From NCBI RefSeq assembly GCF_024628725.1, contig NZ_CP102409.1, positions 2,017,001-2,081,000 of the forward strand: 64,000 nucleotides of DNA. The letters run 5' to 3'. This document shows, one piece after another, positions 55,597-64,000 of this stretch; the stretch's first letter is position 1, and each line of letters starts with the position of its first letter. Under the pieces are notes generated by a model. The model saw only the letters and a list, made by a program, of their open reading frames with translations, was not told the DNA's origin and made no database searches. Source of the stretch: Ruegeria sp. YS9 (GTDB lineage Bacteria; Pseudomonadota; Alphaproteobacteria; Rhodobacterales; Rhodobacteraceae). Position numbers and translations under genes: made by a program.

Positions 55597-55653
55597 CCCT
55601 GACACTCTTACGCAATTATGTCAGAAACCAGCCACAGCAACAAGAGGTGCGCC

Positions 55654-56118
55654 ATGGCGACGACCTTGAAGATCAACGGCAAGCAATACCAGGTGGACTT
55701 GCCAGATGACGTCCCCCTGCTTTGGGCTCTGCGGGATGAGGTCGGCCTGACCGGCACCAAGTTCGGCTGCGGCGTGGCCGCATGCGGGGCCTGCACCGTG
55801 CACATCGATGGTGAGGCCGTGCGCTCGTGCCAGGTGACGCTGTCGGATGTCTGGGGTGACGTGACCACGATCGAAGGGCTCGGCTCACCGGACGCGCTGG
55901 CCACGATCCAACAGGCCTGGATCGAACATCAGGTCGCGCAGTGCGGATACTGCCAGTCGGGCCAGATCATGCAGGCCGCTGCATTGCTGGCGGAAAACCC
56001 GGACCCCACTGACGCAGACATCGACGAAGCGATGCAGGGCAACCTGTGCCGCTGCGGCACCTATCCTCTTATCCGCGCAGCAATCCATGACGCGGCATCC
56101 AAGTTGAAGGAGGCGTAA
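55654..56118 (+). CDS. iorA: (2Fe-2S) subunit of a molybdenum hydroxylase, isoquinoline 1-oxidoreductase alpha type
   Basis: Electron-transfer subunit with two [2Fe-2S] clusters, 154 residues. The ATG at 55654 ([10 protein letters not shown]) is chosen because an AGAGG ribosome site precedes it. The plant-type ferredoxin cluster is ligated by Cys39, Cys44, Cys47 and Cys59, and the second cluster by Cys97, Cys100, Cys132 and Cys134 (CGYC and CRCG). It is followed three bases later by the large catalytic subunit. No separate FAD subunit is present, as in the isoquinoline oxidoreductase or aldehyde-type two-subunit enzymes. The substrate is unproven. Confidence 0.92.
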   Translation: MATTLKINGKQYQVDLPDDVPLLWALRDEVGLTGTKFGCGVAACGACTVHIDGEAVRSCQVTLSDVWGDVTTIEGLGSPDALATIQQAWIEHQVAQCGYCQSGQIMQAAALLAENPDPTDADIDEAMQGNLCRCGTYPLIRAAIHDAASKLKEA

Positions 56119-56121
56119 GCA

Positions 56122-58362
56122 ATGGCTTCCGTTGGAAAAATCCTCCGCCGTACGTTCCTGATCGGCTCTGCCGCGATCGTTGGCGGCGTGGCCTTTGGCA
56201 CCTATTACGTTACCCGACCCGCGGCCAACCCCTTGAAGCCCGGTGAAGGCGAGGCGGCACTGAACCCGTTTGTGCTGATTGACCAGAATGGCGTCACCTT
56301 GTTTGCGCCCCGCGCGGAAATGGGCCAGGGCGTCCGAACCACATGGGCCGCGCTGATCGCCGAGGAACTGGATGTCGATCTGGATCAGATCACCGTTCTG
56401 CATGGTCCCGCTGCGGCGGCCTATTACAACTCGGCCCTTGTGGGCGAAGGGTTGCCGAACAAGGGGTACGATATCTCGAATTTCCAGCACAATCTGGGCG
56501 AGGCACTCGGGGTACTGGGCAAAACGCTCAGCCTGCAAGTCACGGGTGGCTCGACCTCGATGAAAGATGGGTTCGACCGGATGCGGCAAGCCGGTGCTTC
56601 GGCCCGTGAAACACTCAAACGCGCTGCCGCAGACCGGTTGGGTGTCGACCCCTCGGATCTGAAAACGGCGTCGGGCCATGTCATTGCCCCCAACGGCGAC
56701 AAGATCGCCTATTCAATGCTTGCAGAGGATGCCGCCGGGCTGGAACCCGTTGAGGTGCCATTGCGAGACCCGTCTGAATGGCGCTATCTGGGCCAAAGCC
56801 AACCGCGTCTCGACATGGTGGGCAAGGCGACGGGCACTGCTGAATTCGGCGTCGATGTCCGCCTGCCCGGTATGAAATTCGCCAGCGTCCGAATGAATCC
56901 CAAACTGGGCGGCGCGATGAACGGCTTTGACGACAGCGCCGCAAGAACCATGCCCGGGGTTGAGAAGATCGTCGATCTGGGCACAGGCGTGGCCGTGATC
57001 GCAAGCAACACATGGTTGGCCAATCAGGCAGTCGAGGCCATTGATGTCGATTGGGGCGACGCGCCTTATCCGCCGGATACCGAGGGCATCTTTGCCAGGA
57101 TCGCCGAGGCGTTTGACGAGGCACCGAACTCGACCATGCGCGACGACGGCGATGTCAGCGCAAGCCCGGAAAACGCAACGGAAATCACCGCCGAATATCG
57201 CGTGCCTTATCTGGCCCATGCAACGATGGAGCCAATGAATGCCACCGCGCTCTATACGGGAAATGCGTTGGAACTGTGGTGCGGCAACCAGGCCCCGACT
57301 CTGATCCAGTTCCGCGTCGCCAACACCGCCGGTCTGGAAACCGAAGCCGTCCAAATCCACACCACCTATCTGGGTGGCGGGTTTGGGCGCCGGGGCGAAC
57401 TGGATTTCGGCGAAATCGCCACCAAGGTTGCCATGGCCATGCCCGGCACGCCGGTTCAGACAACCTGGAGCCGTGAAGAGGACATGCGTCACGACTATTT
57501 CCGCCCCGGCGCCATCGCCCGGATGCGCGGCGCGGTTCAGGACGGCAAGGCCGTGGTCATTGACGGCAAGGTCGCGGCCCAATCTCCGACCCAACAGGCG
57601 GTCGAGCGCTACACCGGGTTCCCCGGCGGCGGACCCGACAAAGTGCTGGTCGAAGGTTTCTTCAACCAGCCCTACGCGGTACCGAATTACCGCATGAGCG
57701 GCCACATTGCCGATTTGGCTGTCCCGGTGGGGTTCTGGCGCTCGGTCGGCAACAGCCACAACGGCTTTTTTCATGAGACATTCATGGATGAGATGGCACA
57801 TGCCGCAGGCCGTGACCCGCTGGAGTTCCGGCTGGATCTGATGAAGACCGAACACGCGCCGTCGGCGGGATGTCTGGAAGCGGTGAAGGAAATGTCAGGC
57901 TGGACGGGTCAGACGCCCGAAGGCGTCGGCCGGGGCGTGGCCTTCACATACAGTTTCGGCACCCCGGTGGCTCAGGTCATCGAAGTGGTCGACGAAGACG
58001 GCGACATCCGCATCAGCAAGGCCTGGATTGCCTGCGACATGGGGCTGGCGCTGGACCCGGAAAACGTCAAGGCGCAGATGTTCGGCGGCATGATGTACGG
58101 CCTGTCCGCCGCATGTTTCGGCGAGATCACCTTTGCGGACGGCGAAGTCGAGCAGTTCAACTTCCCCGACTATGACGCGATGCGGATGCACACAGCCCCG
58201 CAGGTCGAGGTGCGCGTTTTGGAAACCAATCGGCATATGGGCGGTGCGGGCGAACCCGGAACACCGCCTTCGATGCCGGCGCTCGGCAATGCGCTTTTCG
58301 ACCTGACGGGCAAGCGCGCACGTTCCCTTCCGCTGATCAATCAGTTCAACCTGCTGGTCTGA
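56122..58362 (+). CDS. iorB: Molybdopterin-binding large subunit, isoquinoline 1-oxidoreductase beta type
   Basis: Catalytic subunit of a xanthine-oxidase-family hydroxylase, 746 residues. The N-terminus has twin arginines (LRRTFLIGSAAIVGG, Arg9-Arg10) before a hydrophobic segment, so it is likely a Tat-exported or membrane-anchored periplasmic enzyme that carries iorA with it. The molybdopterin domains include GGGFGRRGELDFG near residue 418 and the active-site loop MGGAGEPGTPP near 708-718 with the catalytic Glu. Substrates of this group include N-heteroaromatics and aldehydes. Its molybdenum cofactor relies on moaA and others elsewhere. Confidence 0.92.
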   Translation: MASVGKILRRTFLIGSAAIVGGVAFGTYYVTRPAANPLKPGEGEAALNPFVLIDQNGVTLFAPRAEMGQGVRTTWAALIAEELDVDLDQITVLHGPAAAAYYNSALVGEGLPNKGYDISNFQHNLGEALGVLGKTLSLQVTGGSTSMKDGFDRMRQAGASARETLKRAAADRLGVDPSDLKTASGHVIAPNGDKIAYSMLAEDAAGLEPVEVPLRDPSEWRYLGQSQPRLDMVGKATGTAEFGVDVRLPGMKFASVRMNPKLGGAMNGFDDSAARTMPGVEKIVDLGTGVAVIASNTWLANQAVEAIDVDWGDAPYPPDTEGIFARIAEAFDEAPNSTMRDDGDVSASPENATEITAEYRVPYLAHATMEPMNATALYTGNALELWCGNQAPTLIQFRVANTAGLETEAVQIHTTYLGGGFGRRGELDFGEIATKVAMAMPGTPVQTTWSREEDMRHDYFRPGAIARMRGAVQDGKAVVIDGKVAAQSPTQQAVERYTGFPGGGPDKVLVEGFFNQPYAVPNYRMSGHIADLAVPVGFWRSVGNSHNGFFHETFMDEMAHAAGRDPLEFRLDLMKTEHAPSAGCLEAVKEMSGWTGQTPEGVGRGVAFTYSFGTPVAQVIEVVDEDGDIRISKAWIACDMGLALDPENVKAQMFGGMMYGLSAACFGEITFADGEVEQFNFPDYDAMRMHTAPQVEVRVLETNRHMGGAGEPGTPPSMPALGNALFDLTGKRARSLPLINQFNLLV

Positions 58363-58370
58363 TCGCACGG

Positions 58371-58404
58371 CACCGGCCCGATTTTCCCCCTCGTCGGGCC
58401 GGTG
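58371..58404. terminator. Bidirectional terminator between iorB and the amidotransferase gene
   Basis: A perfect 11-base stem, CACCGGCCCGA with its complement, around a 12-base loop. It lies between two convergent genes and ends four bases before the minus-strand stop. Confidence 0.75.
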
Positions 58405-58408
58405 TAAT

Positions 58409-59188
58409 TCAGGCAGATTTTTGAACTGCCTGATGAACCGTTCCGGCGGCCCATCCACGCACCGCATCGCCGAAGGCTTCGAACAGGGGGCGCGAGACCG
58501 GGTCATTGATCGCGTCCCATTCCGGATGCCATTGAACCGACAGGGTAAAGCCGGGCGCATCCTTGATATAGATCGCCTCGGGCGTCCCGTCCGGTGCATG
58601 GCCGTCAATGACAACGCGATGCCCAATCGTTTTGATGCCCTGACCGTGCAAGGTGTTGGTCATGACCTCGGTTGCGCCGAACAGCTTGTGGAAAACACCG
58701 CCGTTTTCCAGTGTCACCACATGACGCAGAGCAAACTTTTCTTCCAGGGTTCCATCGGGTGGCATCCGGTGGTTCATCCGCCCCGGCAGATCGCGTATCT
58801 CGGGATAAAGCGTTCCGCCCATGGCAACGTTGACTTCCTGAAACCCCCGGCAGATGCCCAAAAACGGCTGCCCCCTTTCTACGCAGGCGCGAACCAGCGG
58901 CAGAGTTATGGCGTCTCGAGCTCGGTCGAATTCGCCATGTGCATCGGTTGCAGGTTCCCCGTATTCTTCCGGGTGCACGTTCGGGCGACCGCCCGTCAGC
59001 AGAAAGCCGTCGCAGACCTTCAGCAACTCATCTACCGAAACGTAACGCGGATCTGCGGGTATCAACAAGGGAAGACATCCTGACACGTTGGCCACGGCAT
59101 CCGAATTCATCGTTCCCCCAGCATGTGTGGGGTATTGGTCGTTCATGAGATACGAGTTGCCGATGATACCGACGACAGGCCGAGACAT
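58409..59188 (-). CDS. puuD: Class I glutamine amidotransferase, gamma-glutamyl-GABA hydrolase (PuuD) type
   Basis: Cytoplasmic hydrolase that releases GABA or another amine from a gamma-glutamyl compound, 259 residues. The ATG at 59188 (MSRPVVGIIGNSYLMNDQYP) is the family start; the upstream frame is not. The nucleophile is Cys113 in FLGICRGFQEVN, with the catalytic His and Glu in SVQWHPEWDA near residue 233. It stands alone rather than in a puu operon. Its promoter lies in the 219-base region up to 59407, which also holds a LacI-like palindrome. The gamma-glutamyl substrate is inferred from family. Confidence 0.9.
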   Translation of the reverse strand: MSRPVVGIIGNSYLMNDQYPTHAGGTMNSDAVANVSGCLPLLIPADPRYVSVDELLKVCDGFLLTGGRPNVHPEEYGEPATDAHGEFDRARDAITLPLVRACVERGQPFLGICRGFQEVNVAMGGTLYPEIRDLPGRMNHRMPPDGTLEEKFALRHVVTLENGGVFHKLFGATEVMTNTLHGQGIKTIGHRVVIDGHAPDGTPEAIYIKDAPGFTLSVQWHPEWDAINDPVSRPLFEAFGDAVRGWAAGTVHQAVQKSA

Positions 59189-59324
59189 TCCGCTTTCCCT
59201 GCTGTTGTTGTGCCTGTCAAGGAAGCTAGCGGCAGCGGTTTTAACGTGCAAGAATACACGCCCTGCATGAAAGCGCAGGGACGTGTTCGAAGACGCACTG
59301 TACGTTCTGATCCGCCCTGTTTAA

Positions 59325-59341
59325 TTGGAAACGTTTTCCAA
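59325..59341. promoter_or_regulatory. LacI-family-like operator
   Basis: TTGGAAACGTTTTCCAA is nearly a perfect palindrome centred on CG, in the style of LacI/GalR-family sites. It lies 137-153 bases before the amidotransferase start and 67-83 bases past the downstream GlcG-type gene stop. No LacI-type gene is in the window, so the regulator is unknown. Confidence 0.45.
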
Positions 59342-59407
59342 GAAGCCGCCAAGCGGGGGCATAATTTCCCCGCCCAGCTGGAAAAACGTATCAATACAAC
59401 GCTCTTA

Positions 59408-59833
59408 TCAAATCTCACCGATCAGGCCGGCCGCCTCGATCCCCGCTATTGCGGCCAGCGCATCATTGTCAGATGTGTCGCCGGTAACCCCGACGGCGCC
59501 GATCACGGCCCCCTTGCGATCACGCAACAGCACGCCACCCGGAACCGGCACGACCTGACCACCATAGACGCCATTCACTGAGGCCATGAAGTAGGCCTGC
59601 GCTTCGGCGCGCTGCATCTGCGCGGTGCCCGCCATTCCCAGCATGACCGACCCATAGGCCTTGCCCTGCGCAATCCCGAACCGGCCCGGTGCAGCACCAT
59701 CCTCGCGCTCGAACGCGATGACATGCCCACCGGCATCCAAAACCACGACTGAGAGCGGCTTCAACTCCATCTCTCGGCCCTTCTCCAGGGTTTTGCGGAT
59801 GATGGTGCGGGCTTTGCGTAGGGAAACTGACAT
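59408..59833 (-). CDS. GlcG/HbpS family (DUF336) protein
   Basis: A 141-residue protein of the GlcG/HbpS family, small domains linked to heme or corrinoid binding in a few studied members. Visible features are PLSVVVLDAGGHVIAFERED near residues 27-46 and the C-terminal GAVGVTGDTSDNDALAA. The neighbouring malate synthase G gene matches E. coli glcDEFGB, where glcG adjoins glcB, so a link to glycolate/glyoxylate use is likely. The gene is preceded by a hairpin and an AGAGGATC ribosome site. Confidence 0.9.
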   Translation of the reverse strand: MSVSLRKARTIIRKTLEKGREMELKPLSVVVLDAGGHVIAFEREDGAAPGRFGIAQGKAYGSVMLGMAGTAQMQRAEAQAYFMASVNGVYGGQVVPVPGGVLLRDRKGAVIGAVGVTGDTSDNDALAAIAGIEAAGLIGEI

Positions 59834-59865
59834 CTGATGATCCTCTTCTCGGATTGGAGTTCGAA

Positions 59866-59896
59866 AAAGCCCGCAAACGATTGGTCTGTGGGCTTT
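59866..59896 (-). terminator. Hairpin between glcB and the GlcG-type gene
   Basis: A nine-base stem (AAAGCCCGC pairing with GTGGGCTTT, one wobble) and a 13-base loop, followed by TTTTT on the minus strand. It would end or attenuate glcB transcription before the next gene. Confidence 0.7.
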
Positions 59897-59904
59897 TGCC
59901 GGGG

Positions 59905-62040
59905 TTATCTTTGGCTGGCTTTCAACTCCAGCCGGCGCGCGTGCAGGACCGGCTCGGTATAGCCCGAGGGCTGAACCCGGCCCTTGAACACCAGATCGCA
60001 GGCCGCCTGAAAGGCGATGCCGTCAAATCCCGGAGCCATAGGGGTGTAATTCGGATCGTTTTCATTCTGGCGATCCACGACGGCGGCCATCTTTTGCAGA
60101 GCGGCCATGACCTGGGCGTCATCCACGATGCTGTGATGCAGCCAGTTGGCCAGCGCCTGTGACGAAATCCGGCAGGTCGCGCGGTCTTCCATCAGGCCGA
60201 CATCGTTGATGTCGGGCACCTTGGAGCAGCCCACGCCCTGATCGACCCAACGCACGACATAACCCAGAATACCCTGCGCATTGTTTTCAAGTTCACGCGT
60301 GATTTCTTCGTCGCTCAGGTTGCGTCCAGCCAGCAAAGGGATGGTCAACAGATCCCTCAAAGTGCCCCGCGCACCGCCTGCGGCCAGCTCGTCCTGACGG
60401 GCCAGCACATCGACCTTGTGGTAATGCGTAGCGTGCAGGGTCGCGGCCGTGGGTGACGGCACCCAGGCGCATGTCGCTCCGGCCATCGGGTGGCCGATCT
60501 TGGTCTCAAGCATTTCGCCCATGCGATCCGGCATGGCCCACATGCCCTTGCCGATCTGTGCCTTGCCCTTCAGGCCACAGGCCAGCCCGATATCGACGTT
60601 GCGATCTTCATAGGCCGCAATCCATGGCGTATTTTTCATGTCGCCCTTGGGCAGCATCGGACCCGCCTCCATCGAGGTGTGTATTTCGTCTCCGGTCCGG
60701 TCCAGAAACCCCGTGTTGATAAAGGCGACCCGTGATTTTGCGGCGCGAATGCACTCTTTGAGGTTGACCGAGGTGCGTCGTTCTTCATCCATGATGCCCA
60801 GTTTCACGGTATTGCGCGGCAGGCCCAGAATGTCTTCGACCATGTCGAAAATCTCGACCGAGAACGCGACTTCCTCGGGCCCGTGCATCTTGGGTTTCAC
60901 CACATAGACAGAGCCTTCCACAGAATTGCCCCCGTCTCGCTTCAGGTCGTGCATGGCGATCAGGGTGGTACACAGAGCATCCATCAAACCTTCGCCGATC
61001 TCGCGCCCTTCTGCGTCAAGTACGGCCGGGTTGGTCATCAGGTGGCCCACGTTCCGCACAAGCATCAAGGACCGGCCTTTCAGCCTGGCCTTATCACCCG
61101 ACGGAGTGGTAAAGCTCAGGTCCTCGGCCAATTTTCGAGTGAACGTGGCGCCGCCCTTGGTGACCTCTTCGGTCAGGTCGCCTTTCATGAGGCCCAGCCA
61201 GTTGCCATACGCCACAACCTTGTCGGCAGCATCGACGCAGGCAACCGAGTCTTCACAATCCATGATGGTGGACAGCGCGGATTCCAGCCGGACATCTGCA
61301 ACGCCTGCGGGGTCGGTCGCGCCTATGTTGCTTGTGGGGTCGATCATGATCTGGATGTGCAGACCGTTGTTTTTCAACAGCACAAAGTCGGGCTTGTCCG
61401 CCGCGCCGCCGAACCCGGCAAATTGAGCGGGATCGCCCAGCGCAGGGGTCAAAGCACCGTCGGTGACGCTCAATTCGGTGACATCCGCCCATGATCCAGA
61501 CGCCAGAGGCACAGCATCATCCAGAAACGCTTTGGCCCATGCGATCACCCGCGCGCCGCGCGCCGCGTCATAGCCACTGCTTGCCGGCAGATCCCCCATT
61601 GCATCCGTTCCGTAAAGCGCATCATACAGGCTGCCCCAGCGCGCGTTGGCCGCGTTCAGGGCAAAGCGTGCGTTGGTAATCGGAACAACCAGTTGCGGGC
61701 CCGGGATCAGGGCGATTTCGGGGTCGACATTGGCCGTTTCAATCTGGAACTCGTCGCCTTCTTCGACCAGATACCCGATCTCTTTCAGGAAAGCCTCATA
61801 TTCAGCGGCATCGGTGTTCTGCCCTTTTCGGGACATGTGCCACCCATCGATGCGGCTTTGGATCTCGGCCCGTTTGGCCAGCAGCGCGCGGTTTTTCGGC
61901 CCCAATTCGTTCACCATCCGCGCCATGCCGGCCCAGAACCTCTGCGAAGAGACGCCCGTTCCCGGCAGCGCCTGCGTCTCGATGAACTCAGCCAAAACCG
62001 GATCGATCTGCAATCCGCTTAGGGTCTGTCTGTCCGTCAT
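59905..62040 (-). CDS. glcB: Malate synthase G
   Basis: Condenses glyoxylate with acetyl-CoA to malate. It has 711 residues from the ATG at 62040 ([20 protein letters not shown]), the usual size of isoform G; the longer open frame to 62292 overlaps the divergent pepN start and is not coding. Core motifs include [31 protein letters not shown] near 455-475, and [20 protein letters not shown], which contains the conserved Arg/Glu/Asp of the TIM-barrel site. Catalysis is cytoplasmic. It may serve glyoxylate from glycolate or purines, or the glyoxylate cycle. Confidence 0.97.
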   Translation of the reverse strand: MTDRQTLSGLQIDPVLAEFIETQALPGTGVSSQRFWAGMARMVNELGPKNRALLAKRAEIQSRIDGWHMSRKGQNTDAAEYEAFLKEIGYLVEEGDEFQIETANVDPEIALIPGPQLVVPITNARFALNAANARWGSLYDALYGTDAMGDLPASSGYDAARGARVIAWAKAFLDDAVPLASGSWADVTELSVTDGALTPALGDPAQFAGFGGAADKPDFVLLKNNGLHIQIMIDPTSNIGATDPAGVADVRLESALSTIMDCEDSVACVDAADKVVAYGNWLGLMKGDLTEEVTKGGATFTRKLAEDLSFTTPSGDKARLKGRSLMLVRNVGHLMTNPAVLDAEGREIGEGLMDALCTTLIAMHDLKRDGGNSVEGSVYVVKPKMHGPEEVAFSVEIFDMVEDILGLPRNTVKLGIMDEERRTSVNLKECIRAAKSRVAFINTGFLDRTGDEIHTSMEAGPMLPKGDMKNTPWIAAYEDRNVDIGLACGLKGKAQIGKGMWAMPDRMGEMLETKIGHPMAGATCAWVPSPTAATLHATHYHKVDVLARQDELAAGGARGTLRDLLTIPLLAGRNLSDEEITRELENNAQGILGYVVRWVDQGVGCSKVPDINDVGLMEDRATCRISSQALANWLHHSIVDDAQVMAALQKMAAVVDRQNENDPNYTPMAPGFDGIAFQAACDLVFKGRVQPSGYTEPVLHARRLELKASQR

Positions 62041-62089
62041 ATTCCTGCTCTCCCGCGATTGTGCGCCATTGTATGCATTGTGACTTAGG

Positions 62090-62115
62090 CGGAAAGTTTC
62101 CGATAGGCAACTTTC
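62090..62115. promoter_or_regulatory. Overlapping inverted repeats in the glcB-pepN divergent region
   Basis: CGGAAAGTTTCCG (62090-62102) is a six-base-arm palindrome, and GAAAGTT-N10-AACTTTC (62092-62115) is a second dyad sharing its left arm. They lie 50-75 bases before the glcB start. This suggests an operator for an acetate- or glyoxylate-responsive regulator, which is not identifiable here. No clear promoter hexamers were found on either strand. Confidence 0.4.
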
Positions 62116-62246
62116 TACCCGGCATTTGTGGTATTCGCTTCGGCTTGAAGCTGTTTCAAAAACCTCAAGGCAATGGCAGGGCCGGTTGCAGCGCCCGAAC
62201 GAAGCCCCTAACGTCGCGCCAGTCCCGAACAGATACGAGGCCCAAG

Positions 62247-64000
62247 ATGCGCGACGCTGCCCCCACCACGATCTACCTGAAAGACTACACACCGTTTGGC
62301 TATCTGGTGGACAGCGTGAACCTGACCTTTGATCTGGCCGCGCACGCCACGCGCGTCACCTCGCGCATTGCGTTCCGGCCCAATCCTGACGCCACTGACC
62401 GCACATTCTTTCTGCACGGGGAAGAACTAAAATTGATCCGCGCCGCCATTGACGGGGCCGAGATCACACCAGACGTGACCGACAAGGGGCTAACCGCGGA
62501 TGTCCCCGACGCGCCGTTCCTGTGGGAAGCCGAGGTTGAAATCGACCCCGGCAACAACACAGCGCTGGAAGGTCTGTACATGTCAAACGGCATGTACTGC
62601 ACCCAGTGCGAGGCCGAGGGGTTCCGCAAGATCACCTTCTATCCCGACCGGCCGGACGTGATGTCCACCTTTACCGTGCGCATCAATGGCGACTTGCCGG
62701 TTCTGCTGTCGAACGGCAACCCATCGGGCAAGGGTGAAGGATGGGCGGAATGGGTCGATCCATGGCCCAAGCCCGCCTATCTGTTCGCCCTGGTCGCCGG
62801 AGACCTGATCGCACATCCCGGTCAGTTCACCACCAAGTCAGGTCGCAACGTCGATCTGAACCTCTGGGTCCGTCCCGGAGACGAGGGGAAATGCGCTTTC
62901 GGAATGGAGGCGTTGAAGAAGTCGATGAAGTGGGACGAGGACGTCTATGGCCGTGAATACGATCTGGATGTCTTCAACATCGTGGCCGTCGATGACTTCA
63001 ACATGGGCGCGATGGAGAACAAGGGGCTGAACATCTTCAACTCGTCCGCCGTTCTGGCCAGCCCGGAAACTTCGACCGACGCCAATTTCGAACGGATCGA
63101 GGCGATCATCGCGCATGAGTATTTTCACAACTGGACCGGCAACCGCATCACCTGCCGCGACTGGTTCCAACTGTGCCTCAAGGAAGGTCTGACAGTATTC
63201 CGGGATGCGCAGTTTACCTCGGACATGCGCTCGGCCCCGGTGAAACGCATCCACGACGCGATAGACCTGCGTGCCCGGCAGTTCCCCGAGGACAACGGTC
63301 CGTTGTCGCATCCTGTGCGCCCCGAAAGCTTTCAGGAAATCAACAACTTCTACACCGCCACTGTCTATGAGAAGGGCGCCGAGGTCATCGGCATGCTGAA
63401 ACGGTTGGTCGGGGATGCGGCCTATGCCAAGGCGCTTGATCTGTATTTTGAACGCCATGACGGTCAGGCCTGCACGATCGAGGACTGGCTGAAGGTTTTC
63501 GAAGACACCACTGGACGCGATCTGACACAATTCAAACGATGGTACAGCCAGTCGGGCACACCGCGCGTCAGGGTTAAGGAAGACTGGGCCGACGGCACCT
63601 ATACACTTACGCTGAAACAGCGAACCGACCCCACGCCGGGACAGGATCAGAAACTGCCGCAGGTCATCCCGGTTGCAGTTGGCCTGCTTGGGCCCAACGG
63701 CGATGAGGTTCGCGCGACCGAAGTGCTGGAACTGACACAGGCCGAACAGAGCTTCGAATTCACCGGCCTGGCGGCGAAACCCACGCCCTCGATCCTGCGC
63801 GATTTCTCGGCACCTGTTATTCTGGAGCATGACCAGTCGAACGCAGAACGTGCATTTCTTCTGGCGCATGACACGGACCCGTTCAACCGATGGCAGGCAG
63901 GGCGAGATCTGGCGCAAGACACTTTGATGCGGATGATCCTTCAGGATGCGGCACCGGATACAGATTACCTTGACGGAGTGTTGGCCGTGCTGCGCAATGA
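62247..64000 (+). CDS. pepN: Aminopeptidase N (N-terminal part, cut by window edge)
   Basis: M1-family zinc aminopeptidase that removes N-terminal residues from peptides in the cytoplasm. The first 584 codons are present; the frame runs to the window end without a stop. The start ATG at 62247 ([20 protein letters not shown]) follows an ACGAGG ribosome site. The substrate motif GAMEN is near residue 254, and the zinc site is HEYFHNW (His290, His294) with the third ligand Glu313. Later domains (about residues 440-584) match the bacterial PepN beta-sandwich and helical domain. Divergent from glcB. Confidence 0.97.
   Translation, partial: MRDAAPTTIYLKDYTPFGYLVDSVNLTFDLAAHATRVTSRIAFRPNPDATDRTFFLHGEELKLIRAAIDGAEITPDVTDKGLTADVPDAPFLWEAEVEIDPGNNTALEGLYMSNGMYCTQCEAEGFRKITFYPDRPDVMSTFTVRINGDLPVLLSNGNPSGKGEGWAEWVDPWPKPAYLFALVAGDLIAHPGQFTTKSGRNVDLNLWVRPGDEGKCAFGMEALKKSMKWDEDVYGREYDLDVFNIVAVDDFNMGAMENKGLNIFNSSAVLASPETSTDANFERIEAIIAHEYFHNWTGNRITCRDWFQLCLKEGLTVFRDAQFTSDMRSAPVKRIHDAIDLRARQFPEDNGPLSHPVRPESFQEINNFYTATVYEKGAEVIGMLKRLVGDAAYAKALDLYFERHDGQACTIEDWLKVFEDTTGRDLTQFKRWYSQSGTPRVRVKEDWADGTYTLTLKQRTDPTPGQDQKLPQVIPVAVGLLGPNGDEVRATEVLELTQAEQSFEFTGLAAKPTPSILRDFSAPVILEHDQSNAERAFLLAHDTDPFNRWQAGRDLAQDTLMRMILQDAAPDTDYLDGVLAVLRN

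Noticed and set aside
59353..59373. Possible terminator GCGGGG...CCCCGC after the GlcG-type gene
   Set aside because: The stem is only six bases and lacks a T-run on the minus strand.
62041..62292. N-terminal extension of malate synthase to 62292
   Set aside because: It would overlap the pepN start and lengthen the protein beyond the family; the family start is at 62040.
1..64000. CRISPR array, tRNA, rRNA, transposase or phage genes
   Set aside because: I looked for regular repeats with spacers, conserved tRNA patterns and transposase or integrase motifs and found none; all operons look chromosomal and intact.

Overview
The window comes from a high-GC alphaproteobacterium of the Rhodobacteraceae, most likely the Roseobacter group (Ruegeria/Phaeobacter-like). 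The evidence is a 14-subunit complex I operon with separate nuoC and nuoD and a long NuoE, lineage-typical DUF5333 and DUF5337 genes, DUF3422, single-chain PntA, a family-type short interspersed repeat, and closely packed operons with many ATGA/GTGA stop-start overlaps. This is core chromosome: I see no phage, transposase, tRNA, rRNA or CRISPR array.

Layout. (1) 1-16909, minus strand: the respiratory complex I operon nuoA-B-C-D-E-F-G-H-I-J-K-L-M-N, with nuoN running off the left edge. At least eight extra genes, and possibly a ninth, sit between the subunit genes: 57-aa and 40-aa membrane peptides between C and D, DUF5337 between E and F, MAPEG plus lipoprotein plus DUF5333 between F and G, a doubtful 72-aa ORF between G and H, a carboxymuconolactone-decarboxylase-like protein between I and J, and a low-GC secreted six-cysteine protein between J and K. 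A promoter-like element lies upstream of nuoA. (2) 17104-26810: leucine/isovalerate (liu) catabolism. ivd has its own promoter with a palindromic operator on the predicted start site. A second minus-strand operon encodes an acyl-CoA synthetase, a secreted six-cysteine hypothetical protein, mccB, an ASCH protein, mccA, HMG-CoA lyase and a methylglutaconyl-CoA hydratase. A plus-strand ompW with an FNR-like box separates the two units. (3) 26838-36238: a DegT/DnrJ-type aminotransferase, a HAD phosphatase, glmU-glmS (UDP-GlcNAc supply), a PNPOx-fold protein with an AlkD-like protein, a lipoprotein, moaA and waaA. (4) 36247-46881: a peptide/N-acyl-amino-acid island. A fused-ATPase ABC gene followed by an ArgE-type and three tandem paralogous M20 amidohydrolases (minus) diverges from the binding protein and two permeases (plus). 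(5) 46883-53615: MFS transporter, DUF3422, VOC protein, pntAB proton-translocating transhydrogenase and an ICMT-type methyltransferase. (6) 53790-64000: kynureninase, a TetR regulator divergent from a two-subunit molybdenum hydroxylase (iorAB type), a gamma-glutamyl-GABA hydrolase-type amidotransferase, GlcG/HbpS-type protein, malate synthase G, and the start of aminopeptidase N.

Together the genes describe an aerobic heterotroph that degrades amino acids and peptides. Leucine, peptide and kynurenine breakdown feed acetyl-CoA and acetoacetate, malate synthase assimilates glyoxylate, and complex I with transhydrogenase handles the reducing power. The most unusual features are the number of accessory genes inside the nuo operon and two unrelated low-GC secreted six-cysteine genes fitted with four-base overlaps on both sides into otherwise conserved operons. 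No stretch longer than 300 bases lacks a gene; the longest is the 285-base divergent region at 42815-43099.
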